Assembly (NCBI GenBank): GCA_023127875.1
Contig: JAGMFA010000020.1
Coordinates: 1-18,988, forward strand
Direction of reading: 5' to 3'
Origin: Candidatus Zixiibacteriota bacterium
GTDB taxonomy: Bacteria; Zixibacteria; MSB-5A5; SM1-73
DNA: 18,988 bases
The notes under the pieces were generated by a model that saw nothing but the letters and a program-made list of their open reading frames with translations, was not told the origin of the DNA and did no database searches. Shown here piece by piece: positions 1 through 6,686 of the stretch; the first letter of the stretch is position 1, and every line of letters starts with the position of its first letter. A program made the translations under genes and the position numbers.

Positions 1-328
1 AGATACACCCCATTTTACAGAAGTAAAAGTCTAACATGTCCACAGGTCAGTTGACTCAAATGAGATCCAAATTCGGACTACTTGATTATACTAAAGGCAA
101 GGGTTTTTCTCCCATTCCCCGAAGGGGACAATAATTGCCTTCCATGGGGGGAATTCTTCCCGCCCCAGAGTTCTTTCGGGTCGGATAAATCCGACCCCTA
201 CAATTAAGCTAAGAATTTTGTTGAGGGGCTTAATTCATAAAACCTTCCTTTGTAAAAATTGACCTAACTGACAAAAATAGAGGAAGAAACTGAAATCTTG
301 GCAGTAAGTATAACAGAAGATTTAAGAT
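1..328. other. Left-edge intergenic region with short palindromes
   Basis: No gene could be supported here. The stretch holds small palindromes: CCCCGAAGGGG near 118-128, a decayed GGGGGGAA/TTCCCGCCCC hairpin at 146-166, and a perfect 9-bp stem GGGTCGGAT/ATCCGACCC at 178-197. The last two belong to hairpin repeats that recur elsewhere in the window (near 1187 and 10145). The rest is AT-rich and without visible signals. Confidence 0.6.
169..208 (+). repeat. Dispersed palindromic repeat, copy 1
   Basis: About 40 bp centred on the palindrome GGGTCGGAT-AA-ATCCGACCC, preceded by TTCTTT and followed by CTACAATTAAG. A second copy with nearly the same flanks lies at 1178-1216 in the same orientation. 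The similarity covers the flanks as well as the palindrome, so this is a dispersed repeat unit rather than chance symmetry. The two copies bracket the holin-like gene. Confidence 0.6.
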
Positions 329-412
329 AAAAAAATTGGGAGTGGTGGAGGGGGGATACCCGATTTTGGCGTCGGGTGGTTATAATTGCTCATAACCGCA
401 CCACTCCCAATT
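329..412 (-). ncRNA. Structured RNA or complex terminator (three-way junction plus U tract)
   Basis: A perfect 14-bp outer stem (334-347 with 399-412) encloses two hairpins: ACCCGA/TCGGGT (358-363 with 372-377, 8-nt loop) and GGTTAT/ATAACC (378-383 with 392-397, 8-nt loop). On the minus strand the closing stem runs directly into seven T residues (335-329), as in a Rho-independent terminator. The element lies about 340 nt past the stop of the holin-like gene, the last gene of the minus-strand cassette, so it could end that transcript or be the 3' part of a small RNA. The cloverleaf look does not fit tRNA: there is no TTCRA loop, and the outer stem is twice acceptor length. The function is inferred; the pairing is seen directly. 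Confidence 0.5.
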
Positions 413-754
413 AATGCTTATTCTTGCGCCATTTTATATACGCAAACCTCAACCAATTTAATAAGCAACCGATGTGCCGATCTCCAATAAATACACATGT
501 TTGCCGGGCTAAATATCACCTCCAAAACAGCCTTGATAAAACACAGGAAAAGATTTAACGCTTCGTTGATCTATTTAACTCTTTGTAGAAAATAGGGTTA
601 AGATTTGTTCTCCTTTTAGTTAAATGTCAACCTCGAATTTCGGATTTCACAAAAAAAGGACAGATTCGTTTGACTCATTCAAAAAAAATTCGGGTGCGAC
701 CTTGCAATTCTGTTCACAGTTTGTGCAATCTTTTGAGTTTTATTAAGGATAGAC
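413..754. other. Intergenic region between the structured element and the holin-like gene
   Basis: AT-rich stretch with no supported gene. On the minus strand a GGAGGTGAT ribosome-site-like sequence occurs at 523-515, followed by a 26-codon frame from 498 to 418. The spacing of about 16 nt is too long and the peptide resembles nothing known to me. No hairpin terminator follows the holin-like stop codon directly. Confidence 0.5.
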
Positions 755-1087
755 TTAGCGTCTTATTCCTTTGCGAGCTAAAGCCGCCTGTGCCGCTCTG
801 GTGGCTACCTCTCTTGACACTTCGGTTATCTCCATTATCTTGTCCACCGCCTGATCCAGCCACCTAAAAAGTTCATTTTGAGGATATTTTGCTACCAGCT
901 GGTCGGTCACCTCATCAGCAATCAAAAGAACATACTCTGCCATCTTCTTTTTAAGCTCGGTGTCAAGAAAGGGAATCAGATATTTTTTGACCGCCCATCC
1001 TGAAAGCAGAAGAAGAATGGCACCTAAAGTCTGAAAAGTATTTGCCGTGACCCAATCTCCTAAAGCTGAGAATATGCTAAGGAACAT
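755..1087 (-). CDS. Holin-like small membrane protein (LLH-type)
   Basis: A 110-residue protein with one strongly hydrophobic segment at about residues 18-40, a basic turn (KKY) and then a long amphipathic helical tail of charged residues. This layout fits phage holins of the LLH/superfamily-6 type, which insert in the inner membrane and release endolysin. The start is firm: ATG at 1087 follows AAAGGAGGTG at ideal spacing, the best ribosome site in the cassette. It is the last gene of the minus-strand phage cassette, where lysis genes often sit, but no endolysin gene is present beside it. It could instead be a membrane anchor for the preceding beta-helix protein. Holin identity is inferred from size, topology and place. 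Confidence 0.6.
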   Translation of the reverse strand: MFLSIFSALGDWVTANTFQTLGAILLLLSGWAVKKYLIPFLDTELKKKMAEYVLLIADEVTDQLVAKYPQNELFRWLDQAVDKIMEITEVSREVATRAAQAALARKGIRR

Positions 1088-1177
1088 TTTCTTTCACCTC
1101 CTTTAAGCTAAGCTTTATAGGGGTTTGATTTATCAAACCTGTTTTGGTAAGACTTTTTCCAGCCTTACCTTCCGGCG

Positions 1178-1216
1178 AACTCTTTGGGGTCGGATAAATC
1201 CGACCCTACCATTAAG
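1178..1216 (+). repeat. Dispersed palindromic repeat, copy 2
   Basis: Second copy of the unit at 169-208: the same GGGTCGGAT/ATCCGACCC palindrome (1187-1206), with matching CTCTTTG-type left flank and CTACCATTAAG-type right flank, in the same orientation. Confidence 0.6.
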
Positions 1217-1298
1217 GATTTTTGAATTCAGGTGAGTGGGGCTGGGAGCCCCGCCTACGGATGTCTTTTACTTTCCATCAGGCGAAAACATCGGGACT

Positions 1299-1338
1299 AC
1301 GGAGACCCCCGGACGGGGGCGTCTGCCCGTCTGGGACA
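1299..1338 (+). repeat. 40-bp GACGGGGGCGTCT repeat, copy 1
   Basis: A 40-nt segment running from ACGGAGACCCCC through GACGGGGGCGTCT to CCGTCTGGGACA. Its reverse complement occurs at 9871-9910 with only two differences by hand alignment (38 of 40 identical). Both copies are intergenic in the minus-strand cassette and face opposite ways. Confidence 0.75.
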
Positions 1339-1410
1339 AAGTCCCAATGCAACAAAATTTTCTCTGCCGCCCCTTCTTTGAACTCTAAACGCCTTTCCGC
1401 CGCTGGACAG

Positions 1411-1446
1411 CCCGTCTGGGAAGGCGAATCTGCCTTCCCAGACGGG
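1411..1446. repeat. Perfect 15-bp inverted repeat
   Basis: CCCGTCTGGGAAGGC at 1411-1425 pairs perfectly with 1432-1446 around the 6-nt loop GAATCT. It shares the CCCGTCTGGGA core with the neighbouring 40-bp repeat, so it is probably a member of the same family. No T tract follows on either strand, so it is not a clear terminator. Confidence 0.7.
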
Positions 1447-1463
1447 TCTCCGTCGGCAGAAAT

Positions 1464-4022
1464 TTACCACTGCAATTCCCAACTTGCCTGATCCGGCACC
1501 TCGGTCTGAAGTCGTAAAATTGTCCCGGAAGGACTGAAGATGTGAAAGATATATTTGGTGTCAGAAGGACTTAAAACAGTATTGGGATACAGATCCAGAT
1601 ACCAATAGCCCTCATCGTCTGTTACCGCACTTTTATAATATGGGCTGATAACAAGGTTCTGATACCTCAAAGGAACCGTCTTTATTTGGGCTTTGATCTT
1701 TGTCCCCACCATGGGTTGATCGTTTATGTCATAAACCCAGCCATACACTCGACATAAATCCGCCTGTGGTGGCGAACCCGGATCAAACGCTTCTGCATAG
1801 TAGCTGGTATCCTCATTCTCATCTACCTTTAAAGTCTCAGGCACGGTGAATTGCCATCCTGGTTTGTATAGCCTCACGCAGTAGACTCCGTTATCCAATG
1901 CAAAGAATCCCCGACCCTGAGAATCTGAGGTCAAAAGTCCAATAGTGGAATTCTCAGTAGAGTCCAGCACCTGAATTTGAGCAAAGGCAACTGCGGAGCT
2001 GTCTGAAAAACTCATACATCTTACCACCACGCTGTTTGCTCCAGAACCGGTTCCAGAGGTCAAAGTTCTGACAGAATAATTCCAGACAAAAGATGCACCC
2101 CACTGGTTATTGTCGTTCATGGCTTTGATCAGGGAGGTGTCAACTGAGGCAGAAATCTCCTCACCCAGGCTATCCACATATTGTATTCTTCTTTCCATTT
2201 GGGGAATTATATCATCATTCCAGGTGGATCGAGCAATCGATTCCGTATCACAGGATGCGGACAAGGTCTGAGTTATGCTGTCCACTGAATCCACGAAAGC
2301 CATGCGGGTATGGCTGAAATTAACCTCTGCATCTTGATTTTTTATGTTGTTCCAGTCGGTTCGCATATAAAGCGAGCTATCACCTCTGGATAAGAGATCG
2401 GAGATGTCAGCTTTAAAATTGGCTTTGTTTGTATTAGTTATAGCATTATTTACCGAATCAACAGAGAGGTAAATATCTTCCTCAACTGTGCTGGTGGTAT
2501 CCTCTTCCCATCTTCCACTTCTCCCATGATTGGCAACGTAGGCTGTGGCATTGCTATAAAGCTCCTTGTATTCTTGCCCCACCGTCCCGGAATAAACATA
2601 ATTGTCTACGATAAAGTTGTCTCCCGATCCATCTGCAACCTCAATACCATAGCTACTTCCTTCCACGTGAATTTTGTTATTGTGGATCGTATTCCATTTG
2701 GCAGTGGTAGAAAGAATAAGAGCCTTTGTTCCAGATACAGTGCGAAGACTATCTATGATATTGTTGTAAACTAAATTATAGTCTCCCTGGATGCTTATGC
2801 AAAAACCCCACTGTGTATGAAAGAAATTATTATATATTCGACCATAGTGTGAATCACCAAATGCTAATATGCCATCGCCCATGTGACTTGTGTTGTTTTT
2901 GATTCTATTGTCATGGATATTGAAATGACTGCTATTATTGATCCAAATTCCATCATTTCCTCCGGCAAGCTCAAAACCGGTTATTTCTATTCCATTAGCT
3001 TCAATTCGCATAACCGGTTTCCCAGAAACACCCGACAAAAACGTGAGTCCCCTTCCAGCCCCCATCCAATGCACATTGGCAACATCAGTGGTGCAACTAG
3101 TGGAGCTATAAATCCCCGGAGCTACGTAAATGTAATATTCATCCGCCCCAGAACATTTTCTCTCGGCAATCTCCAAAGAGTCAACTGCACCATCCCAACT
3201 TAGACCAGAACTGTCACTGTGTCCGTTTGTGGAGACGAAAATGTTTTTGCGATTAAGCTGTGGTTCTATAAATTGTCCTATAACGGTTACATCCGCTTTG
3301 AAATCGTCCCTGTGGACATACATTGTATCATAATTTCTGTGAGCAATGTCTTCAAGGTTACTTGCAAGGATCACATCATCAATCCCTGCTTGAAAAGGAT
3401 TGGTATTTGTATCCCCAATGGCGGGGCGATTAGCTAATTGATTTACAATGTCAAAAGTATTGGTATCTCCAGAAGATTGATATGCCGGAGGATTCGCCGT
3501 CATCACTGAATCAGATGTAGGATCGAAAGTTGAAAGACCAGAAATGTCAGCTTTAAAATTGGCTTTGTTGGTGCTGGTGATGGCGTTGGTTAAAGAATCA
3601 AAGGTCTCCACCACAGTCCAGGACCAGGTCTTAATGTCCGTATAAGAGCCGTCAAATTTATATGCCACCACTTTGGCTATGTAGTTTCCGGTGTGATTGG
3701 ATGCATCTGAAGCTTTGATGTTGGTGGAGTAAAAGCCGGACTCCACGGATGAGGTTAGCTTTTTTGTCCCCACATAAGTCCATCCCCCATCCAGCCACCA
3801 CCATTTGATTCTCACCGAATCGCAGTCCTGAACAGAATCTGAGCCTATGCTTACCGTTCCTATGGTGAGCGGAACGCTGTCGGAAGGAGCATAATAATCT
3901 GCCCAAGCGACAGCAGACAGTGAAGAGCTTACAGCTAACAGCAGACAGCTTACAATTAACAGCTTATAGCCAACAGCTATCAGCTTATAGCTTTCAACTA
4001 ACAGCCTCAGTCTCAATCTCAT
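1464..4022 (-). CDS. Secreted parallel beta-helix, tail-spike-like protein
   Basis: An 852-residue protein. Residues 1-41 form a signal peptide (arginine-rich start, hydrophobic core, likely cut after AVAWA). About 270-480 is a right-handed parallel beta-helix of the PbH1 kind, with recurring Asn/Asp-rich turns such as NIHDNRI, YNNFFH and IHNNKIH, typical of tail spikes and polysaccharide-active proteins. Two beta-sandwich regions follow (about 665-730 and 755-835), the second like a carboxypeptidase regulatory domain (VYGWVYDINDQPMVGT). The motif NKANFKADIS occurs near residues 150 and 530, in front of each half, with a weaker FKADVT near 240. The start is fixed by GGAGG nine nt before ATG, and ATGA overlaps the upstream stop, so the two are probably translationally coupled. 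It is probably a receptor-binding or surface-adhesion protein. A signal peptide is odd for a phage tail protein. Confidence 0.8.
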   Translation of the reverse strand: MRLRLRLLVESYKLIAVGYKLLIVSCLLLAVSSSLSAVAWADYYAPSDSVPLTIGTVSIGSDSVQDCDSVRIKWWWLDGGWTYVGTKKLTSSVESGFYSTNIKASDASNHTGNYIAKVVAYKFDGSYTDIKTWSWTVVETFDSLTNAITSTNKANFKADISGLSTFDPTSDSVMTANPPAYQSSGDTNTFDIVNQLANRPAIGDTNTNPFQAGIDDVILASNLEDIAHRNYDTMYVHRDDFKADVTVIGQFIEPQLNRKNIFVSTNGHSDSSGLSWDGAVDSLEIAERKCSGADEYYIYVAPGIYSSTSCTTDVANVHWMGAGRGLTFLSGVSGKPVMRIEANGIEITGFELAGGNDGIWINNSSHFNIHDNRIKNNTSHMGDGILAFGDSHYGRIYNNFFHTQWGFCISIQGDYNLVYNNIIDSLRTVSGTKALILSTTAKWNTIHNNKIHVEGSSYGIEVADGSGDNFIVDNYVYSGTVGQEYKELYSNATAYVANHGRSGRWEEDTTSTVEEDIYLSVDSVNNAITNTNKANFKADISDLLSRGDSSLYMRTDWNNIKNQDAEVNFSHTRMAFVDSVDSITQTLSASCDTESIARSTWNDDIIPQMERRIQYVDSLGEEISASVDTSLIKAMNDNNQWGASFVWNYSVRTLTSGTGSGANSVVVRCMSFSDSSAVAFAQIQVLDSTENSTIGLLTSDSQGRGFFALDNGVYCVRLYKPGWQFTVPETLKVDENEDTSYYAEAFDPGSPPQADLCRVYGWVYDINDQPMVGTKIKAQIKTVPLRYQNLVISPYYKSAVTDDEGYWYLDLYPNTVLSPSDTKYIFHIFSPSGTILRLQTEVPDQASWELQW
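3917..4010 (-). repeat. AGCTTACAGC-type iteron cluster inside the signal peptide
   Basis: A run of imperfect direct repeats built on AGCTTACAGCTAACAGC and AGCTTATAGC units. It overlaps the codons for residues about 5-36 of the beta-helix protein and so encodes most of the signal peptide (segments such as KLIAVGYKLLIVS). Such iterons are usually intergenic; here one lies inside the reading frame. Confidence 0.65.
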
Positions 4023-4642
4023 CTTATGATTCCTCCTTCAATTATGCCCGCATCAATTTCAATGATTCCTTTGGTTCCTTCTTCCGTGGTGTAGTGCATT
4101 CGCATGGTGTAACGGTTGGAGTTATGACCGGTGTAGCTTCCCCAGGGATTGGGAAATGTGTCAGCATACGTCTGTCCTGACTTCCACTCATGGGAGTTAG
4201 TAGGTCCCCCAGCTACATAACACATCTCCTCGGAAGCGCTGGTTTTGAAGGCAAACCAATAGTAAGCATCCCCGGTTATCTGGATGGTGGTCACATCCTC
4301 TCCACACCAAACTCCCCCCGAATAGGTGATATCTGTCCCTTCCCATAGTTTATTTTCAGGACGACCATTGTCGTCATCGTAGACTGCCATCCGGAAGGTG
4401 GATCCTTTAGTAGAGGTCCAGGTACGTATTTCCAGGCGGGTGGAAGTCCCATCCTCTGGAGCCTGAAATCTCTGCGCATCAGCATAGCCGGTGGAGAAGT
4501 TCCAATGTAAGGGACAACTGTCTAGTCCGAACCAGGCGGCAGGCACAGGAAAATTCAAAACGAAAAATGAAAAAAGCAAAATGAAAATAGCGAATGACGA
4601 ATGATTGATGACGAATGAATAATGCATTTTTAACTTTATCAT
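4019..4642 (-). CDS. Secreted beta-sandwich protein of the phage cassette
   Basis: The frame is open from 4729 (ATG overlapping the upstream stop), but no ribosome site precedes that codon and the first 29 residues are translated repeat. I prefer ATG at 4642, which has GGAG nine nt upstream and gives 207 residues beginning MIKLKMHYS. A signal peptide covers about residues 1-34 with a core of AIFILLFSFFVLNF. The mature part (AQRFQAPEDGTSTRLEIRT, then MAVYDDDNGRPENKLWEGT) resembles extracellular beta-sandwich modules that carry a 'RLGIYDDNGGxPGxLL'-like strand, found in surface and carbohydrate-binding proteins. The stop overlaps the start of the beta-helix gene, so both are probably made together, perhaps as a base and spike. 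Exact function unknown. Confidence 0.65.
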   Translation of the reverse strand: MIKLKMHYSFVINHSSFAIFILLFSFFVLNFPVPAAWFGLDSCPLHWNFSTGYADAQRFQAPEDGTSTRLEIRTWTSTKGSTFRMAVYDDDNGRPENKLWEGTDITYSGGVWCGEDVTTIQITGDAYYWFAFKTSASEEMCYVAGGPTNSHEWKSGQTYADTFPNPWGSYTGHNSNRYTMRMHYTTEEGTKGIIEIDAGIIEGGIIR

Positions 4643-4745
4643 ATCTTTGCTCTCCATTACGAATGAGGATTCATCCTGAAGGAATGATTGATGACGAATG
4701 AATAATGAATGCAATTCGTCATTCTTCATCCGTCATTCGTCATTG
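4555..4745 (-). repeat. ATGACGAATGA iteron cluster
   Basis: Degenerate direct repeats of ATGACGAATGA/ATTGATGACGAATG units, in two blocks (about 4555-4624 and 4672-4745) separated by the ribosome site and start codon at 4642. The sequence ATTCATCCTGAAGGA inside it recurs at the end of the small membrane-protein gene (14177-14191). The repeats overlap the 3' end of the 92-residue gene (TMTNDG tail) and the signal-peptide codons of the next one. Confidence 0.65.
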
Positions 4746-5004
4746 TTTTATTCAGTTCCTCTTTCCTCAACTGATCTATCAACTCCCAGAATATCTTTTC
4801 TGCTTCAGAGGTTTGAGCCAGCTTCTGTTTCAATTGAATCGCCCTCAGCGCATCCTGCACCTTTGGCTCAAAGCCGTTTTTCTCCAGTTTTTCAATGAAT
4901 TTGTTAATCAACATCTCCAGAAGCCGTAGATCCGATATCTGTTGATTGTTAGCTTTTTTGGGAATAGATTTTTTTCTGATTTTCTTCTTGATTTTTCTTT
5001 TCAC
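4726..5004 (-). CDS. Small basic coiled-coil protein, unknown function
   Basis: A 92-residue protein with a very basic N-terminus (KRKIKKKIRKKS, residues 2-13) followed by helical, charged sequence from about residue 22 to 85. It starts at GTG (5004), with AAAGGA about 12 nt upstream, a weak site. The basic tail could bind nucleic acid or membrane, and the helical body suggests an oligomer. It lies between structural genes and overlaps the longer frame of the next gene by ATGA. A small-terminase or minor head role is possible, but nothing specific supports it. The last residues come from the ATGACGAATGA iterons. Confidence 0.6.
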   Translation of the reverse strand: MKRKIKKKIRKKSIPKKANNQQISDLRLLEMLINKFIEKLEKNGFEPKVQDALRAIQLKQKLAQTSEAEKIFWELIDQLRKEELNKTMTNDG

Positions 5005-5060
5005 GATGATCTAATCCTTTCCACCTGTGACACAAACCTTAACCCTACATGCTAAAGTTG

Positions 5061-5112
5061 GCGTAGCCAAGCCTTCATGGCTTGGTGGCAAGCCGTAAAG
5101 GCTTGCCTACGC
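5061..5112. repeat. Double-hairpin element in a GCGTAG/CTACGC frame
   Basis: Outer arms GCGTAG (5061-5066) and CTACGC (5107-5112) enclose two hairpins: CCAAGCC/GGCTTGG (5067-5073 with 5079-5085) and GGCAAGCC/GGCTTGCC (5087-5094 with 5100-5107). A partial relative with CCAAGCCTTCACGGCTT is at about 14312-14335. This has the same architecture as 5661-5702 and 15281-15355 with different stem sequences. Confidence 0.7.
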
Positions 5113-5179
5113 AAACATCACTTCAGTCTTACAAAAAAGGGAGAAATTCACCTTCAGAACCTCTCTTTTCTCAACTCAC

Positions 5180-5212
5180 TTAAACTTTGAACTTTGAACC
5201 CTAAACGCTTTT
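5180..5212 (-). repeat. TTTGAAC iterons
   Basis: TTAAACTTTGAACTTTGAAC followed by CCTAAACGCTTTT, ending at the stop codon of the 123-residue gene. Same family as 6651-6686, 11124-11155 and 13666-13722. The CTAAACGCTTT end recurs at 6671-6685 and, changed, near 1385-1396. Confidence 0.6.
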
Positions 5213-5582
5213 ATCCCATTTCCACAATCATCAAATCCACCAGTCCGGTCTTCTCAAATCCGGAAAATTTTGCGATCCTGAAACCGGTGTCAGTTTCTGT
5301 TCCGACCACAAAACAGTTGACCTCATTTTTGGACAAAACTACCACCTTGGGACTTTTGAGCATCTCCGGGAGTTGATTCCCTTTGAAATCATAAAGGTTG
5401 GAGAAACTAACCATCTGATCTAAACCACCAAGGTTGTTTTTTGCCAGCATCACTCTTTTAGAGGTTTCGCCCATTTCGGTGTAGAGGAGAAGGAAAGATG
5501 CCAAAGACCAATCTCCCCACACCACGAAATTAGGCACCACCCAGGTTCTTCTTCCTCGGAGATAATCTAACGTAATGTTCAT
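5211..5582 (-). CDS. Unknown small cassette protein (123 aa)
   Basis: The start at ATG 5582 has only a weak purine-rich site (AGAAAGAGAG) upstream. The sequence is a mix of short hydrophobic strands and loops with a compact C-terminal part (KVVVLSKNEVNCFVVGTET, then a FRIAKFSGFEKTGLVDLMIVEMG-like end), so a small beta-rich globular domain is likely. There is no signal peptide and no membrane segment. It lies between the connector-like gene and the coiled-coil protein, so a minor virion or tail-completion role fits the position. I do not recognise the family. Confidence 0.6.
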   Translation of the reverse strand: MNITLDYLRGRRTWVVPNFVVWGDWSLASFLLLYTEMGETSKRVMLAKNNLGGLDQMVSFSNLYDFKGNQLPEMLKSPKVVVLSKNEVNCFVVGTETDTGFRIAKFSGFEKTGLVDLMIVEMG

Positions 5583-5660
5583 TTTCTACTCTCTTTCTCA
5601 AATTCTCAGCGTATTGTTTCTCCCCGCCAGATTACCGAAGGAGAAAAACATTATCAGCTC

Positions 5661-5702
5661 GTAGTTGCCCAATTTATTGGGCTCGATGAATCGAGCAACT
5701 AC
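5661..5702. repeat. Perfect three-way-junction repeat in a GTAG/CTAC frame
   Basis: Outer arms GTAGTTG (5661-5667) and CAACTAC (5696-5702) close directly on two perfect 6-bp hairpins, CCCAAT/ATTGGG (5668-5673 with 5676-5681) and CTCGAT/ATCGAG (5682-5687 with 5690-5695), leaving almost no unpaired base. It lies in the 179-bp gap between the connector-like gene and the 123-residue gene. No T tract follows, so it is not a simple terminator. Confidence 0.75.
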
Positions 5703-5761
5703 ACTATTAGCTCATGCCCATCTTCATCTCTTCATCCTTGAAGAAAAGATAGGGGGTGAGG

Positions 5762-6607
5762 TCAATTACTCGATTTTGCGGCATAAGGCGAACAAAAACC
5801 TCCGGGGTCTTTTTTGAATCTTTTCAAAAGCTCGTATGCTCGCTCCCGGTAAGTGGTAGACATTCTTGACCATGCTAAAGATAGAGAGTGAGCCTGCCAT
5901 CCAGCGCCGGCGGCTACGTTTTGGGTCATCGCCTCGATGGCTTTGATGTTGCTCAATATGGAAACGGCCAAATAGGTCTCCGCAGTTACCAGAGATTGAT
6001 CAGTGGAGTTGGCATAGGAGGAATCGATGTATTTAAGAATCTGGTCGTTGGCTTCATTTATGGCGTTTTTGATGACCTCATCACCTAAAAGGGCAAACTC
6101 CACCCTATAATCCACCAGAACCCATTGACCATCCTCAATATCTCCGGTGGCCAGTCTTTTTATCTGTCCTTTAGTGTAATCAATTTCATAATCGGTATCT
6201 TTGGGATATATGCGGAAGTAGAGATACCAGATAACCACAGAAGATGTCGGTGGGATAGATCCACTTGGGATCAGAACTATCCTTCCATCATCATAGTCAA
6301 TGGAATAGTCCACGTTCTCCACATAGATTTCCCCCAGGGATGAATCGTTTGCCACCACCACGGTATCCGGTATGAGCTCTGGATGTGCCAGTTGCACTGC
6401 GTCCGAGGAAGCAAAGCTTATACTCTCCTGGGTGGGAGCGTTCTGCTCCTTTGCCTTCACCTTCTCCGAACCTATTAGAATCAAAACATGAGGAAGCTGA
6501 AACGGTGTTTCTCCTTCCAGACGGCAGGCTACATTTTCTTTGCTGACCGTACCAAGTTCGTGCTCTAAGATATGCTTTTTGACCAAATCCATGTTTGTAA
6601 ATGCCAT
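5762..6607 (-). CDS. Probable phage head-completion/connector protein
   Basis: A 281-residue soluble protein. ATG at 6607 follows AAGGA with good spacing. Residues about 90-170 hold two tandem beta units with the same phrase, VDYSIDYDDGRI (about 99-110) and TDYEIDYTKGQI (about 138-149), as in head-tail or baseplate proteins that assemble as rings. Residues about 172-265 are helical with several aromatic and charged positions (INEANDQILKYI, SRMSTTYRERAYELLKRF), resembling connector or adaptor helical bundles. It has no signal peptide, unlike the downstream fibre genes. Following the capsid and propeller genes, it probably helps join head to tail or tail to fibre. The family is not certain. Confidence 0.6.
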   Translation of the reverse strand: MAFTNMDLVKKHILEHELGTVSKENVACRLEGETPFQLPHVLILIGSEKVKAKEQNAPTQESISFASSDAVQLAHPELIPDTVVVANDSSLGEIYVENVDYSIDYDDGRIVLIPSGSIPPTSSVVIWYLYFRIYPKDTDYEIDYTKGQIKRLATGDIEDGQWVLVDYRVEFALLGDEVIKNAINEANDQILKYIDSSYANSTDQSLVTAETYLAVSILSNIKAIEAMTQNVAAGAGWQAHSLSLAWSRMSTTYRERAYELLKRFKKDPGGFCSPYAAKSSN

Positions 6608-6650
6608 GTTATTTATCCTTCCTCATCCACCGTCTTTTTTCAGTATGAAT

Positions 6651-6686
6651 CTTAAACTTTGAACCTTAAACCTTAAACGCTTTTTT
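6651..6686 (-). repeat. TTTGAAC/CCTTAAA iterons
   Basis: CTTAAACTTTGAACCTTAAA and a second CCTTAAACGCTTTTTT unit fill the gap before the connector-like gene and touch the stop codon of the propeller gene. Same family as 5180-5212. Confidence 0.6.

Larger units (their letters stand above)
1088..1463. other. Repeat-filled intergenic region
   Basis: This 376-bp gap between the holin-like and beta-helix genes has no convincing gene. It holds the second GGGTCGGAT palindromic repeat (1178-1216), a GGGGCT/AGCCCC hairpin at 1238-1252, the 40-bp repeat at 1299-1338, a TTTGAACTCTAAACGCC iteron remnant near 1378-1398 and a perfect 15-bp inverted repeat at 1411-1446. Frames on both strands are built from these repeats and are not counted as genes. 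Confidence 0.65.

Noticed and set aside
329..412. tRNA gene reading of the cloverleaf-like fold
   Set aside because: The closing stem is 14 bp, there is no T-loop consensus or CCA end, and only two inner arms are present.
418..498. A 26-codon minus-strand frame after a GGAGGTGAT sequence
   Set aside because: The spacing of about 16 nt from ribosome site to ATG is too long and the peptide has no recognisable feature. It may be a decayed leader peptide.
1222..1491. Overlapping open frames on both strands between the holin-like and spike genes
   Set aside because: Both are translations of GC-rich palindromic repeats and have no credible start signals.
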